Origin: Paraburkholderia fungorum
Lineage (GTDB): Bacteria; Pseudomonadota; Gammaproteobacteria; Burkholderiales; Burkholderiaceae
Assembly: GCF_900099835.1 (NCBI RefSeq)
Contig: NZ_FNKP01000003.1
Location: forward strand, 434,001-498,000
Direction: 5' to 3'
DNA: 64,000 nt
Below the pieces are notes generated by a model, which saw nothing but the letters and a program-made list of their open reading frames with translations, did no database searches and had not been told where the DNA came from. Made by a program: the position numbers and the translations under genes. Each line of letters begins with the position of its first letter. Positions within the stretch are counted from its first letter, which is position 1. Shown piece after piece: positions 16,547 through 25,426 of this stretch.

Positions 16547-18055
16547 TCAGAGGATCGTGGCTTCTGCGAACACATTCACCCCAGTCTCGTCGACGTAGAG
16601 CTTGTGTCCGTCGGACTGTTCAGGCAACAGCGATTCCATGCCGCTCTCGTTCCGGTAGATCAGGTACCACTCGAGCAGATGCTCCATGCCGAACTTCTCG
16701 GGATTCGCCGAGTGCACGTTGGTGACGAGCAACTTGCCGCCGGGCCGCGTGCGCGAAGCGAAATAGCTGAGCAGGCGCGCGCAGACCTTGTCCGACAGAT
16801 AGTCGAACAGACCCGCGCAGTACACCGCGTCGAATTCCCGCAACGATGCGTCGGGCGTGATCTTGCGTTTGAGCAGGTCGTGTACCGACTGGTGCACGGT
16901 TTCCACCACGACCTTGTGCCCGGCTTCAGCCGCCGAGCGCTCGATGGCGTCTTTAGTAAAAGCCAGCGTCTCTTCGCTGAAGTCGACCAGCTGGAACGAC
17001 AGCAGATCGGGCCGCGCGTATTCGCGCACGAAGCGCTGAATCTCGAAAGCCGGCCCGCAGCCGACGTTGAGAATGCGGAACGGTCTGCCGGCAACGCGAG
17101 CGGCTTCGGCCTGGCGCGTCAGGAAGTCGATCAGCAGCGTGATCCGGTTACGGTGCGCGGTCGCCACGGCGGCTTTGAGAAACGCCGTATTGACGATCTG
17201 GAAGTAGGTGGTCGGTCCTTGCTGCGGGTCGTTCAGGATCTGATTGACCATCTCGTAGTCGCCGGCGTAGCCGAGCGGCTTCGTAAAGGTCCGGTAGACA
17301 AACGGCGCACGAAGCAGCAACGGATGAAGCGCCGCTTGCGCATAGGTCCGATGCACGGGTGCGATCTCGACATCGACGCGCTCGGCCTCTTCTTCCAGAC
17401 GCACAAGGTATGACTTGACCTTGTGCATGATTGGCGTGGCGAGTTCGTAGAACAGATCTTCGCGCAGCTTGCCATCGGTCTTCGGCAGGCTTTCGGTCAG
17501 ATCGACCTGCTCGACCCAGCGCGACACTTCCGACAGGAACGCGCGCATCTCGTTGACCACGATCTGGTAGTCGCGGCGGATGTTGAAGCGCGCGTCCCAG
17601 TCGGTGACAAAGAGTTCCGCTTCCCGGCCGACCGATCTGGATTCGTTGGAAAGAACGCTCAGCTCGCGCCATTCGTCGATCAGCGCCAGCGAAACGACCG
17701 CGGTGAGACCGGTATTCACCAGACTGACCACGACGGCCTTGCCGAGGTAGGCATTCCTGGCACCCATCCGCACGCTCAGGTCGCTGAGTACCTCACTGAC
17801 CTGGACAATGGAATAGGGGTTATAGACCTCCATTACCAAAGATTTTCTCTGGAGGTTAATGATCGTGCCACGAACCTGTTCGCGCTGCGAATTGCGAAAA
17901 CTGACTACCGGGTCGATTTGCGTTTGAGAGTACACGGTATAAGAACCTGAGGAATCTGGAAAAACGCAGTTGGGTGTTCGGATGAGGTCCCGTGAATGGC
18001 CGCCGCGCACACGGCATTGTGTAGGGCCGTTGATGCGATTCAGATCGGATTGCAC
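16547..18055 (-). CDS. phcB: PhcB-like SAM methyltransferase (methyl-ester autoinducer synthase)
   Basis: The C-terminal half is a class I SAM methyltransferase: motif I ILNVGCGPAFE at about 329-338, LVDFSEETL acidic loop, and a motif IV/V-like FDAVYCAGLFDYLSD. The N-terminal 200 residues hold a PilZ-like beta-rich segment (VRGTIINLQRKSLVMEV) and a helical region. PhcB-family enzymes methylate a 3-hydroxy fatty acid to make the diffusible signal of the Phc system; the three signalling genes directly downstream support that role. The ATG at 18055 gives 502 aa, but the first 40 residues look poorly conserved and a GTG at 17935 is an alternative start. The substrate chain length is unknown. Confidence 0.75.
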   Translation of the reverse strand: MQSDLNRINGPTQCRVRGGHSRDLIRTPNCVFPDSSGSYTVYSQTQIDPVVSFRNSQREQVRGTIINLQRKSLVMEVYNPYSIVQVSEVLSDLSVRMGARNAYLGKAVVVSLVNTGLTAVVSLALIDEWRELSVLSNESRSVGREAELFVTDWDARFNIRRDYQIVVNEMRAFLSEVSRWVEQVDLTESLPKTDGKLREDLFYELATPIMHKVKSYLVRLEEEAERVDVEIAPVHRTYAQAALHPLLLRAPFVYRTFTKPLGYAGDYEMVNQILNDPQQGPTTYFQIVNTAFLKAAVATAHRNRITLLIDFLTRQAEAARVAGRPFRILNVGCGPAFEIQRFVREYARPDLLSFQLVDFSEETLAFTKDAIERSAAEAGHKVVVETVHQSVHDLLKRKITPDASLREFDAVYCAGLFDYLSDKVCARLLSYFASRTRPGGKLLVTNVHSANPEKFGMEHLLEWYLIYRNESGMESLLPEQSDGHKLYVDETGVNVFAEATIL

Positions 18056-18432
18056 TTGAAAACATCCAAACCCTATGCCAGAGAGGCTTTGGCGAATGGC
18101 AGTGTAACACCAACAAGTTCAATCTTGAACTATGCCAAATTCGGAATGAACCATGTACGCCAACTCCCCTTGCGCAACATTAACATGCGGTAAAAATTGA
18201 TTTTCTGGTAAACAATTTTTTCGAAGACTTGCTCGAAGCAGACGTTACAGGCGTTGCGGATGGATTTGCCTGATGGTGCGCAAAAAACCGCAAAAAAAGC
18301 TGCCACCGGGTCACCTGCGATGGATTCCAGAATTCAATGCCCAATGGATATGACCCGGTATAGGACCCGGGATCCGGTGCGGAATGGGGAATGTGACATG
18401 GAGCGGATTGCGCGGAGCGGCGGCATCGGTTA
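18056..18432. other. Intergenic region upstream of phcB
   Basis: This 377-bp stretch separates the phc-like operon from the acyltransferase gene on the same strand. It must contain the phc promoter. The part at 18060-18240 is AT-rich and free of supported ORFs. I see no clear LysR-type box or terminator. Confidence 0.5.
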
Positions 18433-19590
18433 TCAGGCGGCATCGGTCTCTTTGATGGAGGTGATTATGGTCACAGGGTTGTGGTTCTTTCTGCCCGACA
18501 TCAACCTCAATGCGAGCCGTCTCCCCGGCATTTCTACCAGATAGTAGGACGCCGCCGAACACGCAATCACCAGTGCAAACGCGAACGATGCGGACACGAC
18601 GACGGAGAGGCCGCCCAGATGCGCATCGGAAAGTACCATGGCCCGTTTCATCACCGGTGCAAGAAGGATGTGAACCAGATAGATGGAAAAGGAAATCTGG
18701 CCGAGGAAAAATACTGCACGATTGCCGAACATCGCATTTGCAGCCTTTGAATTGCCGAAACACGCCATCACCGTCGCAAACAATAACGCGTAGATAATCA
18801 GGTCGGGAAGGCCCGCTAAATAGGCGGCCAGCGTGCCCAATACGGACAAGACAGCGAACAGATTGGCCGACGCAATCGCGCGCAATAGCGGCGTGTGCAT
18901 GAGCCGGTAGCCGATCAGGCCGAACGTGAAGCCCGCCACACATCGCATCAGCGGATAAGGCGTGTATCCATGGAAAATGTCGAGATAGCCTGTGCACACG
19001 GTGCAATCGCTGTTGCCGATTGCGGCGGCCAGAAGAAGCGCGCCGCTCAGCATAGCGACGACCCAGGCCAGCGCTGTCTGGCTTTGTATCGTCAGTGCGA
19101 CCAGAACCGGGAACAGGACGTAGGCGCCCAATTCGGTACTCAGCGACCACGCAGGGCCAACGGCACTCTCCGAGAATCCCCACGCCTGAACGAGGAACAC
19201 ATTGGCGATCATCGCTTTCAGTGTCCACGTGTCGGGCATCGCGAGTCCGAGACCGATGTGCTTGCTCAGATCGTAGGCCGTCTTCACGACCGTCACGAAA
19301 AGATAAAGCGGAAACACGCGCGCAATGCGCTTCTGGATAAAAGCGAAATACGGCTGACGTCCTGCACCGAGCGTCACCGTCGATGCATAGTTGAGCGCCA
19401 GCACCAGGCCGCTCAGCATGAAGAACATATCGACAGCAAGATAAGCATGCTGCAATGGATTTCCGACGGTATCCGGCTGCACATAGAAGTGTCGAAATAC
19501 GACCGACAAAGCCGCAATACCGCGCACTCCCGTCATTGGACGAATTTCCCCGGACTGCGTGAGCATTCGACGAGCACTTGCAGATCCCAT
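18433..19590 (-). CDS. Acyltransferase 3 (OafA/NodX-like) membrane protein
   Basis: The 385-aa protein starts at the ATG at 19590 (MGSASARRML), which has a GAGGTG ribosome site 6 nt upstream; the frame is open to 19722 but that extension is not protein-like. Family features are the N-terminal RPMTGVRGIAALSVVFRHF motif (the catalytic-histidine region), LAVDMFFMLSGLVL, and RRIARVFPLYL-like IQKRIARVFPLY, with about ten membrane spans and FSIYLVH near the end. Such enzymes transfer acetyl or other acyl groups from the cytoplasm onto exported sugars, O-antigen or exopolysaccharide. The acceptor is unknown; it stands alone here. In an organism with a Phc system, a link to surface polysaccharide control is conceivable but unsupported. 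Confidence 0.85.
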   Translation of the reverse strand: MGSASARRMLTQSGEIRPMTGVRGIAALSVVFRHFYVQPDTVGNPLQHAYLAVDMFFMLSGLVLALNYASTVTLGAGRQPYFAFIQKRIARVFPLYLFVTVVKTAYDLSKHIGLGLAMPDTWTLKAMIANVFLVQAWGFSESAVGPAWSLSTELGAYVLFPVLVALTIQSQTALAWVVAMLSGALLLAAAIGNSDCTVCTGYLDIFHGYTPYPLMRCVAGFTFGLIGYRLMHTPLLRAIASANLFAVLSVLGTLAAYLAGLPDLIIYALLFATVMACFGNSKAANAMFGNRAVFFLGQISFSIYLVHILLAPVMKRAMVLSDAHLGGLSVVVSASFAFALVIACSAASYYLVEMPGRRLALRLMSGRKNHNPVTIITSIKETDAA

Positions 19591-19960
19591 TATCACCTCG
19601 CTTCCATTCGCGTTCACGTCTTGGCGTGTGGCGTCGGGCACCCTGTAACGGGGTGCCCGGTTCGTCGTGCGGCCCGTCACTATTACAGTGAGAAATCGTG
19701 CGCTCTGTACGGTAAGGCTCACTAAGCAAGGCGATAAAGCATTACGAAACGTAAGGCTTCGTGCGTGAAAGGAAGCTGATTCTGTCGCGGGAAATAGAGG
19801 CGTTGGCTCTATGCGCGCGATGGCTTTGATAACCTGAGAACTCTGGAAGAGACGCGCGGGCGTCGCACGGTCGCCGGCGGTAGTGACTCGATAACAATAA
19901 AACGCGCCCCCTGCATGCAGGCATTTCTTTCCACTTGCATGCAGGAATACGCGGTAGTTT
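19591..19960. other. Intergenic region with paired TGCATGCA palindromes
   Basis: No gene is supported. Two copies of TGCATGCAGG lie at 19912-19921 and 19936-19945, 24 bp apart, the first as the full palindrome CTGCATGCAG (19911-19920). They lie just past the stop of the MFS gene and before the acyltransferase promoter. The role is unknown. Confidence 0.5.
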
Positions 19961-21271
19961 CTAATGCCCGTGCCGTTCTTCTACTGCAATCGGTGTCTGC
20001 CTGGCCTGGCGGCTCAACATCAACGTGACGATTGCGGATACGCCGAGTGTCGCGCCCACCACATACAGTCCCGCTGAATAGCCGCCGGTGACGTTCTTGA
20101 GCCAGCCGATCACGAATGGCCCGACGAACCCGCCGAGATTCCCGACGGAGTTGATCATCGCAATGCCCGCCGCCGCGCCGGCACCCGACAGAAACATGCT
20201 CGGCATCGCCCACAGCGGCGCTTTGGCAGAGCTGATCCCGATGTTCACGATCACGAGCGCGACGATGATCATCAGCGCGCTGCTCGCGCCGCCCGCCAGC
20301 GCGAAGCCGACGAACGCCACCACGCAGGGAATGACCACATGCCACGTTCTTTCCTGCGAGCGGTCCGAATGCCGTGCCCAGGCAATCATCGCTACCACCG
20401 CGAGAACGCTGGGAACACCGGCAAGCAAACCGGTTTCGAACGATCCGAAGCCATACTGACGAATGATCAGCGGCGCCCAGAGACCCAACGTATAAAGACC
20501 CGCCGAGGTCCCGAAGTAAATCAGCGCAAGCGCGAGAACACGCGGGTCGCGTAATGCGCTGAGTGCGCCTGCGGTATGTCCGGCGTGCGAGTGCTTTTCT
20601 TCGGCTTCGACTTTCAGCCTGGCGATCAGCCATTCACGTTCGTCCGGCTGGAGCCAATGCGCCTTCGCCGGTGCGTCCGTCATGTACTTGAGCACGACAA
20701 AGCCAAGAATGATGGCGGGAACCGCTTCGAGAATGTAGAGCATCTGCCAGTCGTGGAGTCCGGCGATAGGCGGCAATTTCATGATCGCGCCGGAAAGCGG
20801 CGAACCGATCGCAGTCGAGATCGGTGCAGCCGCCATAAACCACGCAGCAGCCACAGCGCGTTGCCGGCTCGGAAACCACAGGTTCAGATAAAGGATGATG
20901 CCGGGGAAAAAGCCTGCCTCTGCGACACCCAGAATAAACCGTAGCGTATAGAAGCTGGTCGGCCCGACGACGAATGCAGACGCTGCCGACACGATGCCCC
21001 ACGAAATCATCACACGCGCTATCCACCTGCGCGCGCCCACCTTGTGAAGAATGAGGTTCGACGGCACTTCGAACAGGAAGTAGCCGATAAAAAACAATCC
21101 GCCGCCAAGACCGAATGCTGTCGGTGACAGGCCGATGGCCTTGTTCATCGTCATTGCCGCGAAACCGACATTTACGCGGTCCAGAAAACTCACGAAATAA
21201 AGCAGCATCACAAACGGGATGATCCGCAACATGAGCTTGCGGGACACCCGGTTTTCGAGTTCTGAAATCAT
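19961..21271 (-). CDS. MFS transporter, ACS family (tartrate/malate-type)
   Basis: The 436-aa protein has twelve predicted membrane segments and the anion:cation symporter family pattern: RIIPFVMLLYFVSFLDRVNV in TM1, GARRWIARVMISWG between TM2 and TM3, and GVAEAGFFPGIILYLNLWFP in TM4-5. The start at 21271 has an excellent ribosome site (GGAGGAGACA). It is followed on the same strand side by the decarboxylating dehydrogenase gene and its divergent LysR, which matches tartrate utilisation sets (TtuB-like permease). It should import a dicarboxylic hydroxyacid by proton symport. The exact substrate, tartrate versus D-malate or another hydroxyacid, is not determined. Confidence 0.85.
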   Translation of the reverse strand: MISELENRVSRKLMLRIIPFVMLLYFVSFLDRVNVGFAAMTMNKAIGLSPTAFGLGGGLFFIGYFLFEVPSNLILHKVGARRWIARVMISWGIVSAASAFVVGPTSFYTLRFILGVAEAGFFPGIILYLNLWFPSRQRAVAAAWFMAAAPISTAIGSPLSGAIMKLPPIAGLHDWQMLYILEAVPAIILGFVVLKYMTDAPAKAHWLQPDEREWLIARLKVEAEEKHSHAGHTAGALSALRDPRVLALALIYFGTSAGLYTLGLWAPLIIRQYGFGSFETGLLAGVPSVLAVVAMIAWARHSDRSQERTWHVVIPCVVAFVGFALAGGASSALMIIVALVIVNIGISSAKAPLWAMPSMFLSGAGAAAGIAMINSVGNLGGFVGPFVIGWLKNVTGGYSAGLYVVGATLGVSAIVTLMLSRQARQTPIAVEERHGH

Positions 21272-21540
21272 TGTCTCCTCCTGGGAGGTTGGGCCATGCC
21301 CTGCCTGAAACAGCGAGAACGCGTCGCGTATCTGGGCCGGTCAATCCAGCTCTGTCGATACGTCGTTACATTGATTGACCAGGTCGTGTCTCCCACCTTG
21401 TTGTTATTGCGCGGACGAGTTGGGACAGGCCGCGCATTGCGAGCGGCGCCTGTCGGATTCGTCGTTCGTCATTCGCCGGCGTTATCCGAAAACCCCTGCT
21501 TTTTCAGGTGTTTTCAAACGAGAGCCCGCTTCACGCACGC

Positions 21541-22635
21541 TTAGGCAGCACGCGCCGGTTGCGCGACCGCTTTGCCGAGAAGCGCGCAGACAGCAGTGGT
21601 CACATCGGCCGTAGTGGCGTTGCCGCCGAGATCCCGCGTATGCAGAGAAGTATCGGCCGTCACGGCTTCGACGGCCTGCATCACGCGCTTTGCCGCATCG
21701 AATTCACCGAGATGTTCGAGCAGCATGACGACCGACCAGAACGTGCCGACCGGATTGGCAAGCCCCTTCCCCATGATGTCGAAAGCAGAGCCGTGGATCG
21801 GCTCGAACATCGACGGAAAGCGGCGTTCCGGGTCGATGTTGCCGGTCGGCGCAATACCGAGGCTGCCCGCGAGCGCGGCAGCGAGGTCGCTCAGGATATC
21901 GGCGTGAAGATTGGTGGCGACGATCGTATCGAGGCTCGCGGGACGATTGATCATGCGGGCCGTCGATGCATCCACCAGTTCCTTGTCCCATTTGACGTCC
22001 GGGAACTCTTTCGACACCTGCACGGCGATCTCGTCCCACATCACCATGGCGTGACGTTGCGCATTGCTCTTCGTGATGACGGTCAGCAGTTTGCGCGGGC
22101 GCGACTGCGCGAGCCGGAACGCGAAGCGCATGATCCGTTCGACCCCGGCGCGCGTCATCATCGACACGTCGGTTGCCGCTTCAATAGGATGCCCCTGATG
22201 CACACGGCCGCCGACCCCCGCATACTCGCCTTCCGAGTTTTCGCGGACGATCACCCAATTGAGGTCTTCGGGCGCGCAACGCTTCAACGGTGCGTCGATG
22301 CCCGGCAGGATGCGCGTCGGACGCACGTTCGCGTACTGATCGAACCCCTGGCAGATTTTCAGGCGCAGGCCCCACAGCGTGATGTGATCGGGAATATCCG
22401 GGTCGCCCGCCGAACCGAACAGGATCGCGTCCTTGTCGCGGATCGCATCCAGCCCATCGGCCGGCATCATCACGCCGTGTTTGCGGTAGTAGTCGCCGCC
22501 CCAGTCGAAGTTTTCGAACTCGAAGGCGAACGCGTTGGAGGTGCTGGCGAGTGCCGCCAGCACCTGCTGACCGGCCGGGACGACTTCCTTGCCGATGCCG
22601 TCGCCGGGGATGGTTGCGATGCGATAGGTTTTCAT
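21541..22635 (-). CDS. ttuC: Tartrate dehydrogenase/decarboxylase or D-malate dehydrogenase
   Basis: This 364-aa member of the isocitrate/isopropylmalate dehydrogenase family shows the N-terminal IATIPGDGIGKEV, the SAGDPDIPDHITLWGLRL substrate loop typical of the tartrate/D-malate subgroup, the RENSEGEYAG motif, the catalytic K in TKSNAQRH, and metal-binding Asp in NLHADILSD with NAD-site MFEPIHGSAFDI. It oxidises and decarboxylates tartrate or D-malate with NAD+ and a divalent metal in the cytoplasm. The start has GGAG 8 nt upstream. Its neighbours (ACS-type MFS downstream, divergent LysR 109 bp upstream) form a small catabolic unit. Confidence 0.88.
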   Translation of the reverse strand: MKTYRIATIPGDGIGKEVVPAGQQVLAALASTSNAFAFEFENFDWGGDYYRKHGVMMPADGLDAIRDKDAILFGSAGDPDIPDHITLWGLRLKICQGFDQYANVRPTRILPGIDAPLKRCAPEDLNWVIVRENSEGEYAGVGGRVHQGHPIEAATDVSMMTRAGVERIMRFAFRLAQSRPRKLLTVITKSNAQRHAMVMWDEIAVQVSKEFPDVKWDKELVDASTARMINRPASLDTIVATNLHADILSDLAAALAGSLGIAPTGNIDPERRFPSMFEPIHGSAFDIMGKGLANPVGTFWSVVMLLEHLGEFDAAKRVMQAVEAVTADTSLHTRDLGGNATTADVTTAVCALLGKAVAQPARAA

Positions 22636-22744
22636 GTCTCCGTTCCTTCTCGTTTAATCGGTGTGAATGAACTCTACCCACGTTCGGAGGAAAAAACCGG
22701 TGCTAAACTCAAAGCATCTTTAACTTTTATTCACCAATCAGCCG

Positions 22745-23665
22745 ATGCGCGATACTGTCCAGGCGGCCGACCTGAGCTTCTTTTCGACGCTGGCATCGTC
22801 CGGCAGCCTGAGCGCTGCCGCCCGCGAGCTGGGGCTGACGGCGGCGGCGGTCAGCAAAAGGCTGACGCAGATGGAATCGCGCGCGGGCGTGGCGCTGATC
22901 AACCGCACCACGCGCCGGATGATGCTGACGCCCGAGGGCGAGTTGTATCTCGAACACGCGCGGCGCATTCTCGATGAAATCGACAGCCTGGCCGAGCTGC
23001 TCGGCAGCGCGAAGAAAAGCCCGAAGGGTTTGCTGCGCGTCAACTCGACTCTCGGCTTCGGCCGCAGCCACGTCGCGCCCGCCGTCTCACGCTTCGTCGC
23101 GCGCTTTCCCGATGTTTCCGTTCAGCTCCAACTCTCGGTGACCCCGCCGCCGTTGACCGACGATACGTTCGACGTCTGCATCCGCTTCGGCGAGCCGCCC
23201 GATACGCGTGTCGTCGCACGGCGTCTGGCGCCGAATCGAAGGCTGCTGTGCGCCGCGCCGTCCTACCTGGCCGCACGCGGCGTGCCGCTGAGCGCGCATG
23301 ATCTGACACGGCATAACTGCATCGGCATCCGGCAAGGGGATGAAGCCTACGGCGTGTGGCGTCTGAGTTCCGGGCGTGGTGCGGCACGCAAGACGGAAGC
23401 CGTGCGCATCAACGGAACGCTGACGACCAACGACGGCGAGATCGCCGTCAAATGGGCGCTGGAAGGACACGGCATCCTGCTGCGCGCGGAGTGGGACATC
23501 AACGAATATCTCGCCGATGGACGACTGGTGCAGGTGTTGCCCGATCACGAAACGCCGAACGCCGACATCTTCGCGGTCTACTCGCAGCGGCATCAGATGT
23601 CGAACCGGATACGCGCGTTCGTCGATTTCATTGCGCTGGAGTTGGGTGAGGGGTTGAAGGTTTAG
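22745..23665 (+). CDS. LysR-family regulator of the tartrate/malate genes
   Basis: The 306-aa protein has a LysR-type winged helix in residues 7-66 (LSFFSTLASSGSLSAAAREL, AAAVSKRLTQMESRAGVALI) and a C-terminal co-inducer domain with LRVNSTLGFGR and DVCIRFGEPPDTRVVARRLA. It is divergent from the dehydrogenase gene across 109 bp, the classic arrangement for a LysR activator of the neighbouring operon and for autoregulation. The ligand is probably the dicarboxylic hydroxyacid handled by those genes. The ATG start at 22745 lacks a strong ribosome site. Confidence 0.88.
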   Translation: MRDTVQAADLSFFSTLASSGSLSAAARELGLTAAAVSKRLTQMESRAGVALINRTTRRMMLTPEGELYLEHARRILDEIDSLAELLGSAKKSPKGLLRVNSTLGFGRSHVAPAVSRFVARFPDVSVQLQLSVTPPPLTDDTFDVCIRFGEPPDTRVVARRLAPNRRLLCAAPSYLAARGVPLSAHDLTRHNCIGIRQGDEAYGVWRLSSGRGAARKTEAVRINGTLTTNDGEIAVKWALEGHGILLRAEWDINEYLADGRLVQVLPDHETPNADIFAVYSQRHQMSNRIRAFVDFIALELGEGLKV

Positions 23666-23858
23666 GTTTGAAAGCCCGGCGTAGGCCGGCCCGTTGGCAG
23701 GCACGGAAATGGCCGCACAATCGGCCCCCTGTCAGCGCGGGAACGCCTAAACTGGACGGACGTTCACTTCATCAGGATGCTGCGCCACGGTGAACGCGCT
23801 GCCCGCCAGCACTCTTTCCGCGACGCTACAAGCGCACCCTGCCCTCATGGGAATCAAG

Positions 23859-24269
23859 ATGATCATCGCGCCAAATGCAGGAAGCGCCGATAACGGCGTC
23901 GTCACCGTGGCAAGCGCGCATTCGGGCGCCACTACCGTCGAGCGCTTTCAGGCATTGATCCGCGAGCGGGGGCTGACGCTGTTCGCCTGCATCGATTTCA
24001 GCGGCGACGCCGGGCGAGCAGGGCTTGCGCTGCCGTTCAGCCAGCTTGTGATCTTCGGCAACCCGAAAGCCGGTACGCCGCTGATGCAATACGCGCCAAC
24101 GGCCGCGCTGGATCTCCCGCTCAAGGTGCTCGTCTGGGAGGACGCGGACAGCCGCGCGTGGCTGTCGTTCAACTCGACCGACTACCTCCGCGAGCGCCAC
24201 GCGCTCCCCGGCGATCTTATGAAACCGGTCAGCGGTGTCGCGGCGCTCGTAGATGCGGTTGCGCGATAA
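23859..24269 (+). CDS. DUF302 family protein
   Basis: From the ATG at 23859 (MIIAPNAGSA) the protein is about 136 aa; a GTG at 23790 and an ATG at 23847 give longer forms, and the GGGA before 23859 decides the choice only weakly. It matches the DUF302 fold: LTLFACIDFSGDAGRAGL, then LVIFGNPKAGTPLMQYAPTA, LPLKVLVWEDADSRAWLSFN and the final YLRERHALP. These are small soluble alpha/beta proteins of unknown biochemical function. It appears monocistronic and is followed at once by the remnant of an oxidoreductase. Confidence 0.8.
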   Translation: MIIAPNAGSADNGVVTVASAHSGATTVERFQALIRERGLTLFACIDFSGDAGRAGLALPFSQLVIFGNPKAGTPLMQYAPTAALDLPLKVLVWEDADSRAWLSFNSTDYLRERHALPGDLMKPVSGVAALVDAVAR

Positions 24270-24274
24270 AGCAC

Positions 24275-24364
24275 GTTGAATACAGGAGCGAGAAGGCGGA
24301 AGCGGCCTACGAACTCGTCACGAGCGGCGGCGCGCGTGCGAAAGTCGTGGTCGAGATCGAATAG
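24275..24364 (+). pseudogene. C-terminal remnant of a zinc-type alcohol dehydrogenase
   Basis: A short frame ending at TAG 24362-24364 reads EKAEAAYELVTSGGARAKVV followed by VEIE. This is the usual last helix and strand of MDR-family alcohol dehydrogenases/quinone reductases, where the motif is A-AY-LV-SGKARAKVVVEI. Nothing upstream in this frame belongs to such an enzyme, so only the tail is left beside the DUF302 gene. The call rests on about 25 residues. Confidence 0.45.
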
Positions 24365-24393
24365 GCCGCTACGCCGGCCGCCCTGCCGTCATG

Positions 24394-25416
24394 TCATCGC
24401 GCGTGACCGCCGCGTTCGGCTTCGGGCGGCAGGCCTGCGAGCATTCGCCGCGCGTCTTTTTCCGATAACGCGTAGCTGAAAAAAGCCGCATAGAACTGAC
24501 GTGTCAGCGCAACCAGATCGTCATGTTGCGCACGCTCAGGATGAAACATCTGCGTCGCCCAGCGAACCTGCAAAGCGACTTCGGGACCATAGCGGTCCCA
24601 CGGAAAAACGCCTGCTGGATTGCGATAGACATGCTTGTCGCGCACTGCGTCCAGCGTGTCCCACAGCGCATGTTGCGGCGAATCGTCGATAGCGCCCGCA
24701 TTCGCCGCCAGAACCACGATATCCGGGTGCCACGCCAGCACCTGTTCGATCGATACCGGCTTCAGGTTGCCGCGCAGGCCATCGGCGGCGTTGCGGCCAC
24801 CGGCAGCCTGAATCCACTGATCGACGATCGTATCCGCGCCGTCCACCTTCAAAGGGTTGATCGACGCGACATGCAGCACGCGCGGCCGGTTTTGCGCAGG
24901 CAGATCGCCGAGCGATTTCGCGGTGTCGGCAAGCGTTTGCTGCAAATAACGCCGATAGCCCGCCGCCCGTTGCATCGCGAGCGGTGTATCGAGCGTGCGC
25001 GCCGTCAGGTCGATGCACGCGAGCATCGAGTCGAAGTCGGTGAAGTTGACCGGCACGACGTCGAGACCGGTGCGCCGCAATGCATCGATCGACGGATCGG
25101 CGGTCGTCGTAAAGACGACATCGGTATCGAGGCGCAGCAGTTCCTCGCCGTTCATCGTCGCGCCGTCCACTGCTTCAGCATGCGAAAGACCGGGCGCCAC
25201 GCGATACATCCACGGGAACGCCGACGAACGCGCGACAGTCGCGACCACGTTGCTGGCCGCGCCAAGCATCAGCAACACCGCGTTATGCGCGTACCACGCA
25301 TCGGCGATATGGGTTTTGGGTTGGGCGAAAGCAGCGTGCGTACCGCTCAAACCCAGCGTGGCGGATATCAGCGCACTCGCTGTCCATCGCTGAAAAAATC
25401 GCCAGCCTCGCGTCAT
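24394..25416 (-). CDS. Periplasmic binding protein for siderophore/metallophore ABC uptake
   Basis: I use the ATG at 25416 (MTRGWRFFQRW), which gives a 340-aa precursor with a signal peptide ending near AAFAQ; the frame is open further upstream into the receptor gene. The mature part has the class III (BtuF/FhuD-like) layout: two alpha/beta lobes joined by a long helix, with VVFTTTADPSIDALRRTGLDVV, RVLHVASINPL and the second-lobe HPDIVVLAANAG. It starts 10 bp after the receptor stop and closes the operon permease-ATPase-receptor-binding protein. It would hand an iron- or metal-chelate to the FecCD permease. Ligand unknown. Confidence 0.85.
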   Translation of the reverse strand: MTRGWRFFQRWTASALISATLGLSGTHAAFAQPKTHIADAWYAHNAVLLMLGAASNVVATVARSSAFPWMYRVAPGLSHAEAVDGATMNGEELLRLDTDVVFTTTADPSIDALRRTGLDVVPVNFTDFDSMLACIDLTARTLDTPLAMQRAAGYRRYLQQTLADTAKSLGDLPAQNRPRVLHVASINPLKVDGADTIVDQWIQAAGGRNAADGLRGNLKPVSIEQVLAWHPDIVVLAANAGAIDDSPQHALWDTLDAVRDKHVYRNPAGVFPWDRYGPEVALQVRWATQMFHPERAQHDDLVALTRQFYAAFFSYALSEKDARRMLAGLPPEAERGGHAR

Positions 25417-25426
25417 GAATGCGCCC

